Assembly (NCBI GenBank): GCA_963836085.1
Contig: CAWIHT010000011.1
Location: 186,001-250,000, forward strand
Length of the DNA: 64,000 nucleotides
Direction: 5' to 3'
From: JAHEEL01 sp963836085
Lineage (GTDB): Bacteria; Actinomycetota; Acidimicrobiia; Spongiisociales; UBA5794
Position 1 is the stretch's first letter. Each line of letters opens with the position of its first letter. This document shows, one piece after another, positions 8,134 to 16,000 of this stretch. The translations under genes were made by a program, and so were the position numbers. Below the pieces are notes generated by a model that saw only the letters and a program-made list of their open reading frames with translations, searched no databases and was not told the origin of the DNA.

Positions 8134-9051
8134 ATGCGCGTTTCCAAGAAGACCCTGCTCCTCGCCGCGGCAGCCGCTGTGCTTGCCGCCGCCTGTTCCG
8201 ACCCCACCGTCGTCGCAACAGTGGATGAGACCAGCATCGACGAAGCTGAGGTGACGGTTCTGCGGCACAGCTATGCCGAGGGCACGGGCTACAACGCTGA
8301 GGCGTTCCGCGTCGATCTCACCAACCTGATCTACGTCGAGGCCCAGAAGAACGCGGCAGCGAGGGACTTCGGTCTCACCAATCTCGACGATTCGGCCGTG
8401 ATATCGGCGAAGATTCAGAATCCGGCGCCGGATGAAGTCGCGATATTCGAGAGTGTCGCAGCAGATCCTGACCGCACGGACGCGACGACAGAAGCGGTTG
8501 CCGAACAGTTGGTGATTCGCGACGCGGTTGCCGCCGAACTGGCAGACGACGAGGCGTTCCTCACCGATATCTTCGAGAACCAACCCGAGTTGGTGTCCGA
8601 GGTCTGTGCCCGCCACATCCTTGTCGCCACACCGGAAGAGGCGGAAGCCGTCAAAGTCCGCCTCGACGCCGGCGAGGACTTCGCAACGATTGCGGCCGAA
8701 GTCTCCCTCGATCCGGGCAGCGTTGGCGGTCAACTCCCGTGCCCGACCCCAGCCGCCAACTACGTCCAGGAGTTCTCGCACATGTCGGCGACCCTCCCAA
8801 TCGGTGAAGTGTCGGCTCCCGTTCCAACCGAGTTCGGATGGCACATCATCGTCGTTGACGAACGAACCGCACCGGAGACGGTCGACGCCCTGATCGCCGA
8901 TCCGATGGCCTACCTCCACATCTCGGCAGTGAGGGAGCTCTGGATTCCGTGGGTCAACGAGGCGATCCGCACCGCCGATGTCGAAATTGCCTCCCAGGTC
9001 GGGACCTGGGCGGGCGAGTCCTTCGGCATACTGCCGCCGCCGGCGGGATGA
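8134..9051 (+). CDS. Lipoprotein with parvulin-type peptidyl-prolyl isomerase domain
   Basis: A 305-residue SurA/PrsA-like chaperone predicted to be anchored to the outer face of the membrane. The signal peptide ends in the lipobox LAAAC, so the mature protein starts with the lipidated cysteine near residue 21. A helical N-terminal region precedes the rotamase domain at about residues 150-255 (CARHILVATPEEAEAV, GGQLPC, EFGWHIIVV). It catalyses prolyl cis-trans isomerisation and probably assists folding of secreted proteins. I used the ATG at 8134 rather than the in-frame GTG at 8125 because it starts the signal peptide with MRVSKK. Its stop overlaps the mazG start (ATGA), and it heads the eno operon. 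Confidence 0.88.
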   Translation: MRVSKKTLLLAAAAAVLAAACSDPTVVATVDETSIDEAEVTVLRHSYAEGTGYNAEAFRVDLTNLIYVEAQKNAAARDFGLTNLDDSAVISAKIQNPAPDEVAIFESVAADPDRTDATTEAVAEQLVIRDAVAAELADDEAFLTDIFENQPELVSEVCARHILVATPEEAEAVKVRLDAGEDFATIAAEVSLDPGSVGGQLPCPTPAANYVQEFSHMSATLPIGEVSAPVPTEFGWHIIVVDERTAPETVDALIADPMAYLHISAVRELWIPWVNEAIRTADVEIASQVGTWAGESFGILPPPAG

Positions 9052-10556
9052 CGGGCCACATCACGGTCCTTGGGCTCGGTCCTGCCGGGCTCGATCGACT
9101 CCGACCACGTGAACTCGAACTGTTGACCGACCCTGCGGTCGATGTGATTGTTCGCACGGTGGAGCATCCCGCTGCCTCGGAACTCGCTGAGCTTCGGTCC
9201 GTCACTACGAGCGATGACCTCTACGAAGCCGCCGAAGACTTCGACGGGGTCTACGACGCCATCGTGGAGCGGGTCGTCGAGGCGTCACGATCGGGATCCG
9301 TCGTCTATGCCGTTCCCGGTAACGCCATGGTCGGCGAGCGTGCCGTCACCCGCCTGATGGCTGCAGCCGAAGCAGAGGGCATTCCGTGCGTCCTGATTCC
9401 CGGCGAGTCGTTCATCGACGCGGCCTGTGCAATGGTCGGAATCGATCCGATCGCCGATGGACTCCAGATCCTCGACGCCAGGAACCTGCCAGATCCGCTG
9501 CCGCTCCATCTTCCATCGTTCATCACCCAGATCGACTCCCCGTTTGTCGCAGGAGAGGTTGCACTGGCCCTCGGCCGCACGCTGCCGGACTCAGCCGACG
9601 TCGTGCTGCTCGATCGCATCGGTGACGAAGACGGGGTCGCGATTGAGACGATCATCGCGGATCTGCCGCGAGTCGCCACCGGGCCGCGGTCGACACTGTT
9701 CGTGCCGGCGGCAGAGGTTGGTTGGCTCGGGCTGATCTCCACCAATCGCGTGCTGCGAGCCGAATGTCCGTGGGACGCCAAACAGACCCACCACACGCTC
9801 GTGAGCCACCTCATAGAGGAGACCTACGAGACGGTCGACGCGATCGGGGCGCTGTCGGTCGACGCACCCTCGGGTGAGGACGATCTCGGCGCGTACGCGG
9901 TCCTGGAGGAAGAGCTTGGCGACCTGCTGCTCCAAATCGTGTTCCACGCCACGCTTGCGGCCGAGGCCGGGGCGTTCGACGTCGACGAGGTGGCCGAGGG
10001 GATCCGACGCAAGATCGTGCATCGCCACCCGCACGTGTTCGGAGACGTTGTTGCAGACGAGGTCGGCGTGGTTCTCGCCAACTGGGAAGAGCTCAAGAAC
10101 GCGGAGAAGCAGCGTGAGTCGCTGATGGACGATGTCCCGACTGCATTGCCGGGAATCGCTCGAGCCGACAAGATTCAGCGACGGGTCGCGTCGGTTGGGT
10201 TCGACTGGCCGAGTGACGAACCCGTCTTTGCGAAGGTCGAGGAGGAACTGGGAGAACTCCGCGAGGTGCGCACCGACCGAGACCGGGCCACCGGGGAACT
10301 CGGCGATCTCTTGTTTGCCGTGGTCAACCTCGCCCGCCATCTCGACGTCGATCCGGAGATCGCCCTTGCCCGCGCCAACGACACGTTCGCGGAGCGATTC
10401 CGGGTGGTCGAACAGCTTGCCGTGGAAGAGAACGTCCGTCTTCGCGACTGCGATCTCGCCGAACTCGATCGTCTGTGGGAGATCGCAAAGACCGTAGTAT
10501 CCACGAACCAAACCGGATCGTCGTTTACGCTCACCCCCGAAAGGAACAACCAATGA
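9048..10556 (+). CDS. mazG: MazG nucleoside triphosphate pyrophosphohydrolase with tetrapyrrole methylase domain
   Basis: A 502-residue fusion of the YabN type. Residues 1-220 form a SAM-dependent tetrapyrrole methylase-like domain (ITVLGLGPAGLDRL start). Residues 240-500 hold two MazG repeats: the active one has CPWDAKQTHHTLVSHLIEE and EEELGDLLLQIVFHA, giving the EExxE and ExxD metal sites; the second begins near EVEEELGELREV. It hydrolyses aberrant or damaged NTPs to NMP and pyrophosphate; the methylase-like part has no established substrate. It starts inside the stop of the PPIase gene and ends inside the start of eno. Confidence 0.93.
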   Translation: MTGHITVLGLGPAGLDRLRPRELELLTDPAVDVIVRTVEHPAASELAELRSVTTSDDLYEAAEDFDGVYDAIVERVVEASRSGSVVYAVPGNAMVGERAVTRLMAAAEAEGIPCVLIPGESFIDAACAMVGIDPIADGLQILDARNLPDPLPLHLPSFITQIDSPFVAGEVALALGRTLPDSADVVLLDRIGDEDGVAIETIIADLPRVATGPRSTLFVPAAEVGWLGLISTNRVLRAECPWDAKQTHHTLVSHLIEETYETVDAIGALSVDAPSGEDDLGAYAVLEEELGDLLLQIVFHATLAAEAGAFDVDEVAEGIRRKIVHRHPHVFGDVVADEVGVVLANWEELKNAEKQRESLMDDVPTALPGIARADKIQRRVASVGFDWPSDEPVFAKVEEELGELREVRTDRDRATGELGDLLFAVVNLARHLDVDPEIALARANDTFAERFRVVEQLAVEENVRLRDCDLAELDRLWEIAKTVVSTNQTGSSFTLTPERNNQ

Positions 10557-11824
10557 CTCTTATTGAGACCATCACCGCGCGCGAAGTTCTTGACTCCCGC
10601 GGAACCCCGACCGTTGAGGCCGAAGTCACCCTGTCGGGTGGCGCATCCGGTTGGGCGATCGTCCCCTCCGGAGCATCGACCGGCGCTGCCGAAGCCGTCG
10701 AACTGCGTGACGGCGGAGACCGCTACGACGGAAAGGGCGTGCTGACGGCCGTCGCCAACGTCAACGAGAAGATCGCTCCTGCCCTCTATGGCATCGACGC
10801 AACACGCCAGGAACACATCGATCGCATCATGATCGACCTCGATGGCACCCCCAACAAGGCCAACCTCGGTGCCAATGCCATCCTTGCGGTCTCGCTCGCT
10901 GTCTCTCGCGCCGCCGCCGAGGCTGTCGACCTGCCGCTCTACCGCTATCTCGGCGGGACCGATGGTCGTGTCCTCCCGACGCCGTGCTTCAACGTGCTCA
11001 ATGGTGGTGCCCACGCCGCGAACTCAGTCGATGTCCAGGAATTCATGCTCGTCCCCGGTGGGCTTCCGTCGTACAGCGAAGCCCTGCGAGCCGGCGTCGA
11101 GACGTACCACGCCCTCAAGAAGGTTCTCGCTGGGCGCGGGCTCCCCACGAACGTCGGTGACGAAGGCGGGTTCGCTCCCGACCTTCCGAACGACGACGCG
11201 GTGCTCGACATCATCATCGAGGCGATCGAACTCGCCGGCTACCGGCCGGGCGAAGAGATCGCCATCGCCCTCGACGTTGCCGCAAGCGAGCTCTACGAAG
11301 ACGGTCTTTACCAGCTCTCCGGAGCGAAACTCACGTCTGAGGAGCTGGTGGATCACCTTGTCGGTCTCGTCGACCGCTACCCGATCGTTTCGATCGAGGA
11401 CGGGCTCGATGAAGGGGACTGGGCCGGTTGGAAGCTGCTGACCGAGCGCCTCGGGCACCGAACCCAATTGGTTGGGGATGACCTCCTCGTCACGAACGAG
11501 GAGTTCCTTGTCAAGGCAATCGAGATGGATGTCGCCAACGCGATCCTCATCAAGGTCAACCAGATCGGCTCCCTCTCCGAGACGCTTCACACAATGAGCA
11601 CCGCCGCCGTCAATCAGTACGCGCGGATGGTGAGCCACCGCTCCGGTGATACCGAAGACGCGTACATCGCTCACCTCGCCGTCGCCACCAACGCGGGACA
11701 GATCAAGACTGGTGCACCGGCTCGTGGTGAGCGAACGGCGAAGTACAACGAACTGCTTCGCATCGAAGCTGACCTCGGTGACGATGCCCGGTATGCCGGA
11801 TGGGCAACCTTCAAGGTGGGTTGA
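10553..11824 (+). CDS. eno: Enolase (2-phosphoglycerate dehydratase)
   Basis: A 423-residue glycolytic enzyme converting 2-phosphoglycerate to phosphoenolpyruvate. Visible family features are the N-terminal ITAREVLDSRGTPTVE, the mobile SGASTG loop, metal ligands in ALDVAASE, SIEDGL and GDDLLVTN, the catalytic lysine in ILIKVNQIGSLSET, and SHRSGDTEDAYIAHLAV. The length is standard. The ATG overlaps the mazG stop, and AAGGA stands about 7 bases before it. Location between mazG and ftsB is the usual actinobacterial order. Confidence 0.98.
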   Translation: MTLIETITAREVLDSRGTPTVEAEVTLSGGASGWAIVPSGASTGAAEAVELRDGGDRYDGKGVLTAVANVNEKIAPALYGIDATRQEHIDRIMIDLDGTPNKANLGANAILAVSLAVSRAAAEAVDLPLYRYLGGTDGRVLPTPCFNVLNGGAHAANSVDVQEFMLVPGGLPSYSEALRAGVETYHALKKVLAGRGLPTNVGDEGGFAPDLPNDDAVLDIIIEAIELAGYRPGEEIAIALDVAASELYEDGLYQLSGAKLTSEELVDHLVGLVDRYPIVSIEDGLDEGDWAGWKLLTERLGHRTQLVGDDLLVTNEEFLVKAIEMDVANAILIKVNQIGSLSETLHTMSTAAVNQYARMVSHRSGDTEDAYIAHLAVATNAGQIKTGAPARGERTAKYNELLRIEADLGDDARYAGWATFKVG

Positions 11825-12252
11825 TGACCGAAACGCTCGAGCGTCGCGAAGACAAGGCCCTGCCCAGGAAACAGCGATGGGGCTGGGTCCTGGCTGTGGT
11901 GCTGCTCGGAGCGCTCGCCCTGACGGTGTCCGGGATTCTGCCGTTCCGGCAGTTGATCACCCAGCAGCGACAGATCGAACGATCCCAAGAGCAGCTCTCA
12001 GCCCTGACAAGCGAGAATCGGGCGTTGGCCGAGGATATCGAGATGCTCGGCACCGATGCCGAGATCGAGCGGGTCGCTCGCGACCAGTTCGGTCTGGTCC
12101 GCCCCGGCGAGACTGCCTATGTCGTCGTGGTTCCGGAAGCGCCGATTGTGGCCGAAGCGCCACCCGATCCGGTCGTGCGTTCCGATCAGCGTCCGTGGTG
12201 GCGCCGACTATGGGACTTCGCAACCGGGAGCGACGTCGGCTCGGATGGATGA
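11824..12252 (+). CDS. ftsB: Septum formation initiator FtsB/DivIC
   Basis: A 142-residue bitopic membrane protein of the divisome. A basic cytoplasmic tail of about 25 residues is followed by one transmembrane helix (GWVLAVVLLGALALTVSGI) and a heptad-rich coiled coil (about residues 40-70). The DivIC signature with DQFGLVRPGETAY comes next. The C-terminal extension of about 40 residues is proline/acid rich and ends in a tryptophan-rich patch. It bridges FtsL/FtsQ and septal wall synthases in known systems. The start overlaps the eno stop (TGATG), and the gene lies in the conserved eno-ftsB-DUF501 order. Confidence 0.9.
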   Translation: MTETLERREDKALPRKQRWGWVLAVVLLGALALTVSGILPFRQLITQQRQIERSQEQLSALTSENRALAEDIEMLGTDAEIERVARDQFGLVRPGETAYVVVVPEAPIVAEAPPDPVVRSDQRPWWRRLWDFATGSDVGSDG

Positions 12253-12769
12253 CCGCAGTGTCGTCGCGGCACAGATCGGGAGACCACCCCGTTCTGTCGT
12301 CGACGTAGTCGCCCGTTGTCACCTCGGCCTGCCGGTGGTGATCGCGGTGCCGCCGCTGCTCGATGACGGTACGCCGTTTCCAACGACCTATTGGCTGACC
12401 TGTCCGCTGGCGGCCAGACGGATCGGACGGATCGAAGCCGCAGGAGGGGTCCGAACCGCTGAACTCATGCTCGCGGAGGATCCGGCACTGCTCGCAGCCC
12501 ACGACGCTGCAATGAACCGGTATCGCGAGGAACGCGATGCCTTGATTCCCGAAGGATACGAGGGGCATCGCCCGTCCGGCGGCGTCGGCGGAACCCGAAC
12601 GGGCGTCAAGTGCCTGCACGCCCACTACGCCTACACGGCGGCCGGGAACGAGAACCCCATTGGGGCATGGACGGCCGGGCAGATCGAACCACTCGACTGC
12701 ACCGTGGAGTGCATCGTGGCGGACGCCGAGGTTTCGCTTCGGAACCCAGGGTGGACCGAGCCGCGCTGA
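12245..12769 (+). CDS. DUF501 family protein
   Basis: A 174-residue conserved protein of unknown biochemical role. The family is recognised from the start MDDRSVVAAQIGRPPR, VARCHLGLPVVI, the TYWLTCPL and RIGRIEAAGGV blocks, and GGVGGTRTGVKCLHAHYA, where Cys and His residues are strictly kept. DUF501 proteins typically follow ftsB in actinobacteria, as here. The ATG at 12245 overlaps the last codons of ftsB. It is the last gene of the operon; several hairpins follow. Confidence 0.88.
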   Translation: MDDRSVVAAQIGRPPRSVVDVVARCHLGLPVVIAVPPLLDDGTPFPTTYWLTCPLAARRIGRIEAAGGVRTAELMLAEDPALLAAHDAAMNRYREERDALIPEGYEGHRPSGGVGGTRTGVKCLHAHYAYTAAGNENPIGAWTAGQIEPLDCTVECIVADAEVSLRNPGWTEPR

Positions 12770-12781
12770 CTCTCGAGGACC

Positions 12782-12885
12782 CCCTCGTCTCGAGGGAGCC
12801 CACCGCGTCGGATCGAACTTCCAGAGTCCCCTCCGCTGCGCTCCGGCCGAGCGGCCGGTGTTCCCGCTTCCCCCACGCCGTGGGA
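12782..12885. terminator. Cluster of three hairpins between convergent genes
   Basis: Three stems lie between DUF501 and the EF-G-like gene: CCCTCG-TCT-CGAGGG (12782-12796), CCGGCC-GAGC-GGCCGG (12843-12858) and CCCAC-GCC-GTGGG (12872-12884). None has a T-run. Together they probably terminate both convergent transcripts or mark a REP-like element. Confidence 0.55.
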
Positions 12886-12893
12886 GAGGCGAA

Positions 12894-12911
12894 GACTGGC
12901 GACTGGCGACT
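12894..12911. repeat. Heptamer tandem repeat (GACTGGC)2GACT
   Basis: Two exact 7-base units plus a partial third, ending 1 base before the stop codon of the minus-strand EF-G-like gene. The same 18 bases recur at 47373-47390. Confidence 0.8.
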
Positions 12912-12912
12912 G

Positions 12913-14976
12913 CTAGTCCTCTTCCATGGCGGCGACGACTTGGTCGGCCATGTGTGAGGGCATCTCCTGATAGTGGTCGTGCTCGGTCTTGAAGCGGCCC
13001 CATCCCTGAGTGAGGGAGCGGAGGTCGATGGCGTAGTTCATGATCTCGGACGTCGGCACGAGTGCGGTGATCAACTGCATCCCGCCGGGCGCTGCCTCCG
13101 TACCCTGGAGTTGCCCTCTGCGGGACGAAAGGTCACCCATCACGTCGCCCTGGTAGTCGGCGGGGACGGTCACCTGTACCCGGGAGATCGGCTCAAGGAG
13201 TACGGGACCGGCCTGCTCCATGGCGGCTTTGAAACCGAGACGGCCCGCCATCTTGAAGCTCATCTCCGACGAGTCGACCGAGTGATATTTCCCGTCGTAC
13301 ACCGCGACCTGCACGTCGACGACAGGGAATCCACGAACGCCGGCATCGGCCATGGTCTCAGCCACGCCCTTCTCGACGGCGGGGATGAACTGACGGGGAA
13401 TCGATCCACCCTTGATCTCGTCGACAAAAGCGAAGCCTTCGCCGCGGGGGAGCGGTGAGACCCGGAGGAAGCACACGCCGTACTGGCCGTGGCCGCCGGT
13501 CTGCTTCTTGTACTTGCCCTCGGCCTGCGAGGTGCGCGAGATCGTTTCGCGATAGGGGACCTTGGGCTTCTCGGTGTCGACCGCAACGCCGAACTTCCGC
13601 TCGAGACGTTCGAGCGTGATCGTCAGGTGCATCTCACCCATACCCCAGAGCAGCGTCTGTTTCGTCTCGCTGTCCCGGGTCAGGCGAAGAGCCTGGTCCT
13701 CAGCGAGAATTCGCCGGAGCGCATTGGCGAGTTTGTCTTCGTCGGCCTGGGTCCTTGCCGTCACAGCGGTAGCGAGGACCGGCTCAGGCTGGTCAACCGG
13801 TGGCAGAGTGACCGGCTTGTTCCGTGGAGCGAGCGTGTCGCCGGTCGCCGTGTCGGAGAGCTTCGCCACGGCCACGATGTCACCGGCCGGCGCGGACGGA
13901 ACGAGTTCTGTCTCCTTGCCGATCATGGTGGCGATCTTGGCGAGCTTCTCGTCGGATCCGGTACGGCTATTGGTGAGCGAGTTGTCCGGCTTGAGTTCCC
14001 CCGAACGGATTCGCATGAGCGAGATCTGCCCAACGTACGGGTCGGCGATCGTCTTGAAGACGAAGGCGAGCGGGTCGCCGGTGGGGTCCGACATGACCTC
14101 GACGGATTGATCGCCCGCTTTCACGACCATCGGGGGTCGATCGGTCGGTGCGGGTCCGAGCTCGGTGATGAAATCGGCGAGGCGGTCGACGGCGATCGGC
14201 CCGGTTGCCGAACCACACACGACGGGGAACACGCTGGCCTCCGCGACACCGCGCGCCATCGTGTGCTCGAGCTCGTCAACGGATGGCTCCTCTCCCTCGA
14301 GGTAGCGTTCGAGCATGTCGTCGTCCGCGACGACGATGCCCTCGACAAGGTTGTCGTGGACCTCGTGTTCCCGGTCCGACATCGACTCGGGAATCACGAC
14401 TTCCTCGGCCTGGCCGGAGTCGTAGATGTAGGCCTTGTTGCGGAAGAGGTCTGCGACGCCGTGGAAGGCGGTCTGGTCGCCGATGGGCAACTCGATGGGG
14501 GCAATACCCGCTCCGAACCGGTCCCTGAGTTGGGCGAGGGTTCGGTCAAACGAGGCGCGTTCCTTGTCGAGCTTGTTGATGAAGATCATGCGAGGGACAC
14601 GAAGATCCTCGGCGACTCCCCATGCGTACTCCGTCTGCACCTCGACGCCCTCAACCGCGGAGACCACGAAGATGGCGAGGTCGGCGACCCGCATCGCGGC
14701 GTGGACGTCCCCGACGAAGTCCGCGTATCCGGGGGCGTCGATCAGGTTGATCTTGAAGCCCTTCCACTCGAACGGCGCAAGCGCCAACGACAGGGATATG
14801 CCCCTGGCGTGCTCTTCGGGGTCGAAGTCGGTCACGGTGGTGCCATCTTCAACCGAACCGAGGCGCGGAATCGTACCCGCGCGGAAGAGGAGGGCCTCAG
14901 CGAGAGTGGTCTTGCCGGCACCGGAGTGTCCGACGAGCGCCACGTTGCGGATCTTTTCCGGCGGGAACACCTTCAC
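12913..14976 (-). CDS. Elongation factor G-like GTPase (EF-G2 type)
   Basis: A 687-residue translational GTPase paralogous to FusA. The G1 loop is GHSGAGKTT, G3 is DAPGYADF and G4 is NKLD. The switch I segment reads RGISL where canonical EF-G has RGIT. Domains II-V follow at normal length, but the canonical fusA neighbours (rpsL, rpsG, tuf) are absent, which supports the EF-G-like paralogue whose role is unclear. I prefer the GTG at 14976: a GGAGG lies 8 bases before it, whereas the in-frame ATG at 14991 has no ribosome site and itself contains part of the GGAGG. Confidence 0.85.
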   Translation of the reverse strand: MKVFPPEKIRNVALVGHSGAGKTTLAEALLFRAGTIPRLGSVEDGTTVTDFDPEEHARGISLSLALAPFEWKGFKINLIDAPGYADFVGDVHAAMRVADLAIFVVSAVEGVEVQTEYAWGVAEDLRVPRMIFINKLDKERASFDRTLAQLRDRFGAGIAPIELPIGDQTAFHGVADLFRNKAYIYDSGQAEEVVIPESMSDREHEVHDNLVEGIVVADDDMLERYLEGEEPSVDELEHTMARGVAEASVFPVVCGSATGPIAVDRLADFITELGPAPTDRPPMVVKAGDQSVEVMSDPTGDPLAFVFKTIADPYVGQISLMRIRSGELKPDNSLTNSRTGSDEKLAKIATMIGKETELVPSAPAGDIVAVAKLSDTATGDTLAPRNKPVTLPPVDQPEPVLATAVTARTQADEDKLANALRRILAEDQALRLTRDSETKQTLLWGMGEMHLTITLERLERKFGVAVDTEKPKVPYRETISRTSQAEGKYKKQTGGHGQYGVCFLRVSPLPRGEGFAFVDEIKGGSIPRQFIPAVEKGVAETMADAGVRGFPVVDVQVAVYDGKYHSVDSSEMSFKMAGRLGFKAAMEQAGPVLLEPISRVQVTVPADYQGDVMGDLSSRRGQLQGTEAAPGGMQLITALVPTSEIMNYAIDLRSLTQGWGRFKTEHDHYQEMPSHMADQVVAAMEED

Positions 14977-14984
14977 TGCGTGAG

Positions 14985-14989
14985 CCTCC
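14985..14989 (-). promoter_or_regulatory. Ribosome binding site deciding the EF-G-like start
   Basis: GGAGG on the minus strand, 8 bases before the GTG at 14976. It overlaps the alternative upstream ATG at 14991, which argues against that start. Confidence 0.65.
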
Positions 14990-15075
14990 ATGTTGTCGAA
15001 TGGCGGTCAGATGCTACCCAAACTTCAGAGCCAAGCATCTGGGGCTGCTGCCGCGTGCGGCTACGATCGCACTCA

Positions 15076-15161
15076 GCCCGGGTGGCGAAACTGGTAGACG
15101 CGGCGGTCTTAAACACCGCTGTCCTCTCGGGGGCGTGGGGGTTCGAGTCCCTCCCCGGGCA
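15076..15161 (+). tRNA. tRNA-Leu(UAA)
   Basis: Class II tRNA of 86 bases. Acceptor arms GCCCGGG and CCCGGGC pair fully. The D arm contains the GGTAGAC region. The anticodon stem GCGGT/ACCGC holds the loop CTTAAAC, giving anticodon TAA. A long variable arm (TGTCCTCTCGGGGGCGT) and the T arm with GTTCGAGTCC follow. The discriminator is A; CCA is not encoded. It reads leucine UUA codons, which are rare in a genome of this GC content. Confidence 0.95.
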
Positions 15162-15165
15162 CGAA

Positions 15166-15519
15166 TCAGGTGGCAGCCTGCTCCAAGCCGAACACGGCCG
15201 CCTTGTCGCGGGCGAACTCCTCGTCGCTGATCGAGCCCGCATCGTGGTCCGCGATGAGCTGGCTGAGCCGGCGCAACGCCTTCCGACCCACCGCCTTGTC
15301 CTCGGCTCCGGTTCGGGCGACCGGTCGGGGAGGGCGGAACATCACGTACAACAGCAACCCGGCGTACCCGAGCAGGAGCACGATCGCCGACCAGATGCTC
15401 TTCCCGCCGATCGAGAGGTCAGGGCGTCCAGCCACGATGTGGAATAGCGCAACGATCCAGAGGACGAAGAGGGGTGCGATGACCAGAACAACGAGCGCGA
15501 GGCCGGCTTCCACGCTCAT
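15166..15519 (-). CDS. Small SHOCT-domain membrane protein
   Basis: A 117-residue protein with two N-terminal hydrophobic helices resembling the PLDc_N module (LVVLVIAPLFVLWIVALFHI, then a second around IWSAIVLLLGYAGLLLYVMF). A C-terminal SHOCT helix-turn follows (LIADHDAGSISDEEFARDK), which is usually an oligomerisation or tethering motif. Function unknown. Its ATG overlaps the stop of the similar gene before it (ATGA), so the two are an operon of related proteins. It ends 4 bases from the tRNA-Leu 3' end on the opposite strand. Confidence 0.8.
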   Translation of the reverse strand: MSVEAGLALVVLVIAPLFVLWIVALFHIVAGRPDLSIGGKSIWSAIVLLLGYAGLLLYVMFRPPRPVARTGAEDKAVGRKALRRLSQLIADHDAGSISDEEFARDKAAVFGLEQAAT

Positions 15520-15908
15520 GTCGGCGAATAGCCGAGCAGCTTGTCCTTCTCCCTCTGAAATTCATCGTCGGTGAGGACGCCGCGGTCGCGCAGGTCGGCA
15601 AGTCGATCCAACTGATCCGCAACATCCGCTGCGCCTGCGGGAGCGGCGGGCGTCGCTGGGATGGGAGCCGGTCGTGGATGCGGCGGCGCTGCGACCGGGG
15701 GAGCACCGGGATCAGCGGCGTCGGTGTCACGCATGATGAAGTAGATCAGCATCGCAATGAGGGGGAGCAGGACGATGGCGAGTGCCCAGAGTGCCTTGGC
15801 GACACCGGACAAATCTGGCCGCTGAAACAGATCGACCAGGGTGAAGACCCACAACATGATCAGCGGAACGAAGATCAGCAATATGACGAACAGTTCCCAG
15901 AAGGTCAC
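15516..15908 (-). CDS. Small SHOCT-domain membrane protein with proline-rich linker
   Basis: A 130-residue relative of the downstream gene. It has two hydrophobic helices (MTFWELFVILLIFVPLIMLW and ALWALAIVLLPLIAMLIYFI), an alanine/proline linker of about 35 residues, and a SHOCT motif (LADLRDRGVLTDDEFQREK). The GTG start at 15908 has GGAGG 5 bases upstream. The two proteins likely arose by duplication, and the PLDc_N-like part suggests a membrane-tethered adaptor rather than an enzyme. Confidence 0.8.
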   Translation of the reverse strand: MTFWELFVILLIFVPLIMLWVFTLVDLFQRPDLSGVAKALWALAIVLLPLIAMLIYFIMRDTDAADPGAPPVAAPPHPRPAPIPATPAAPAGAADVADQLDRLADLRDRGVLTDDEFQREKDKLLGYSPT

Positions 15909-16000
15909 GGGTCCTCCACTTCGAGTGCGTTTCCATCGTACTTCTCAGTGTTCAACCTGCGCCGATTCCTGCCGATAGGTACAACAATGGATCGGAGAAC

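Noticed and set aside
12894..12911. Heptamer tracts as part of a CRISPR array
   Set aside because: Units are only 7 bases, without spacers or cas genes.
13489..15447. Long open frame on the plus strand opposite the EF-G-like gene
   Set aside because: It is a shadow of the minus-strand gene caused by high GC; no family resemblance, and it runs over the tRNA-Leu.
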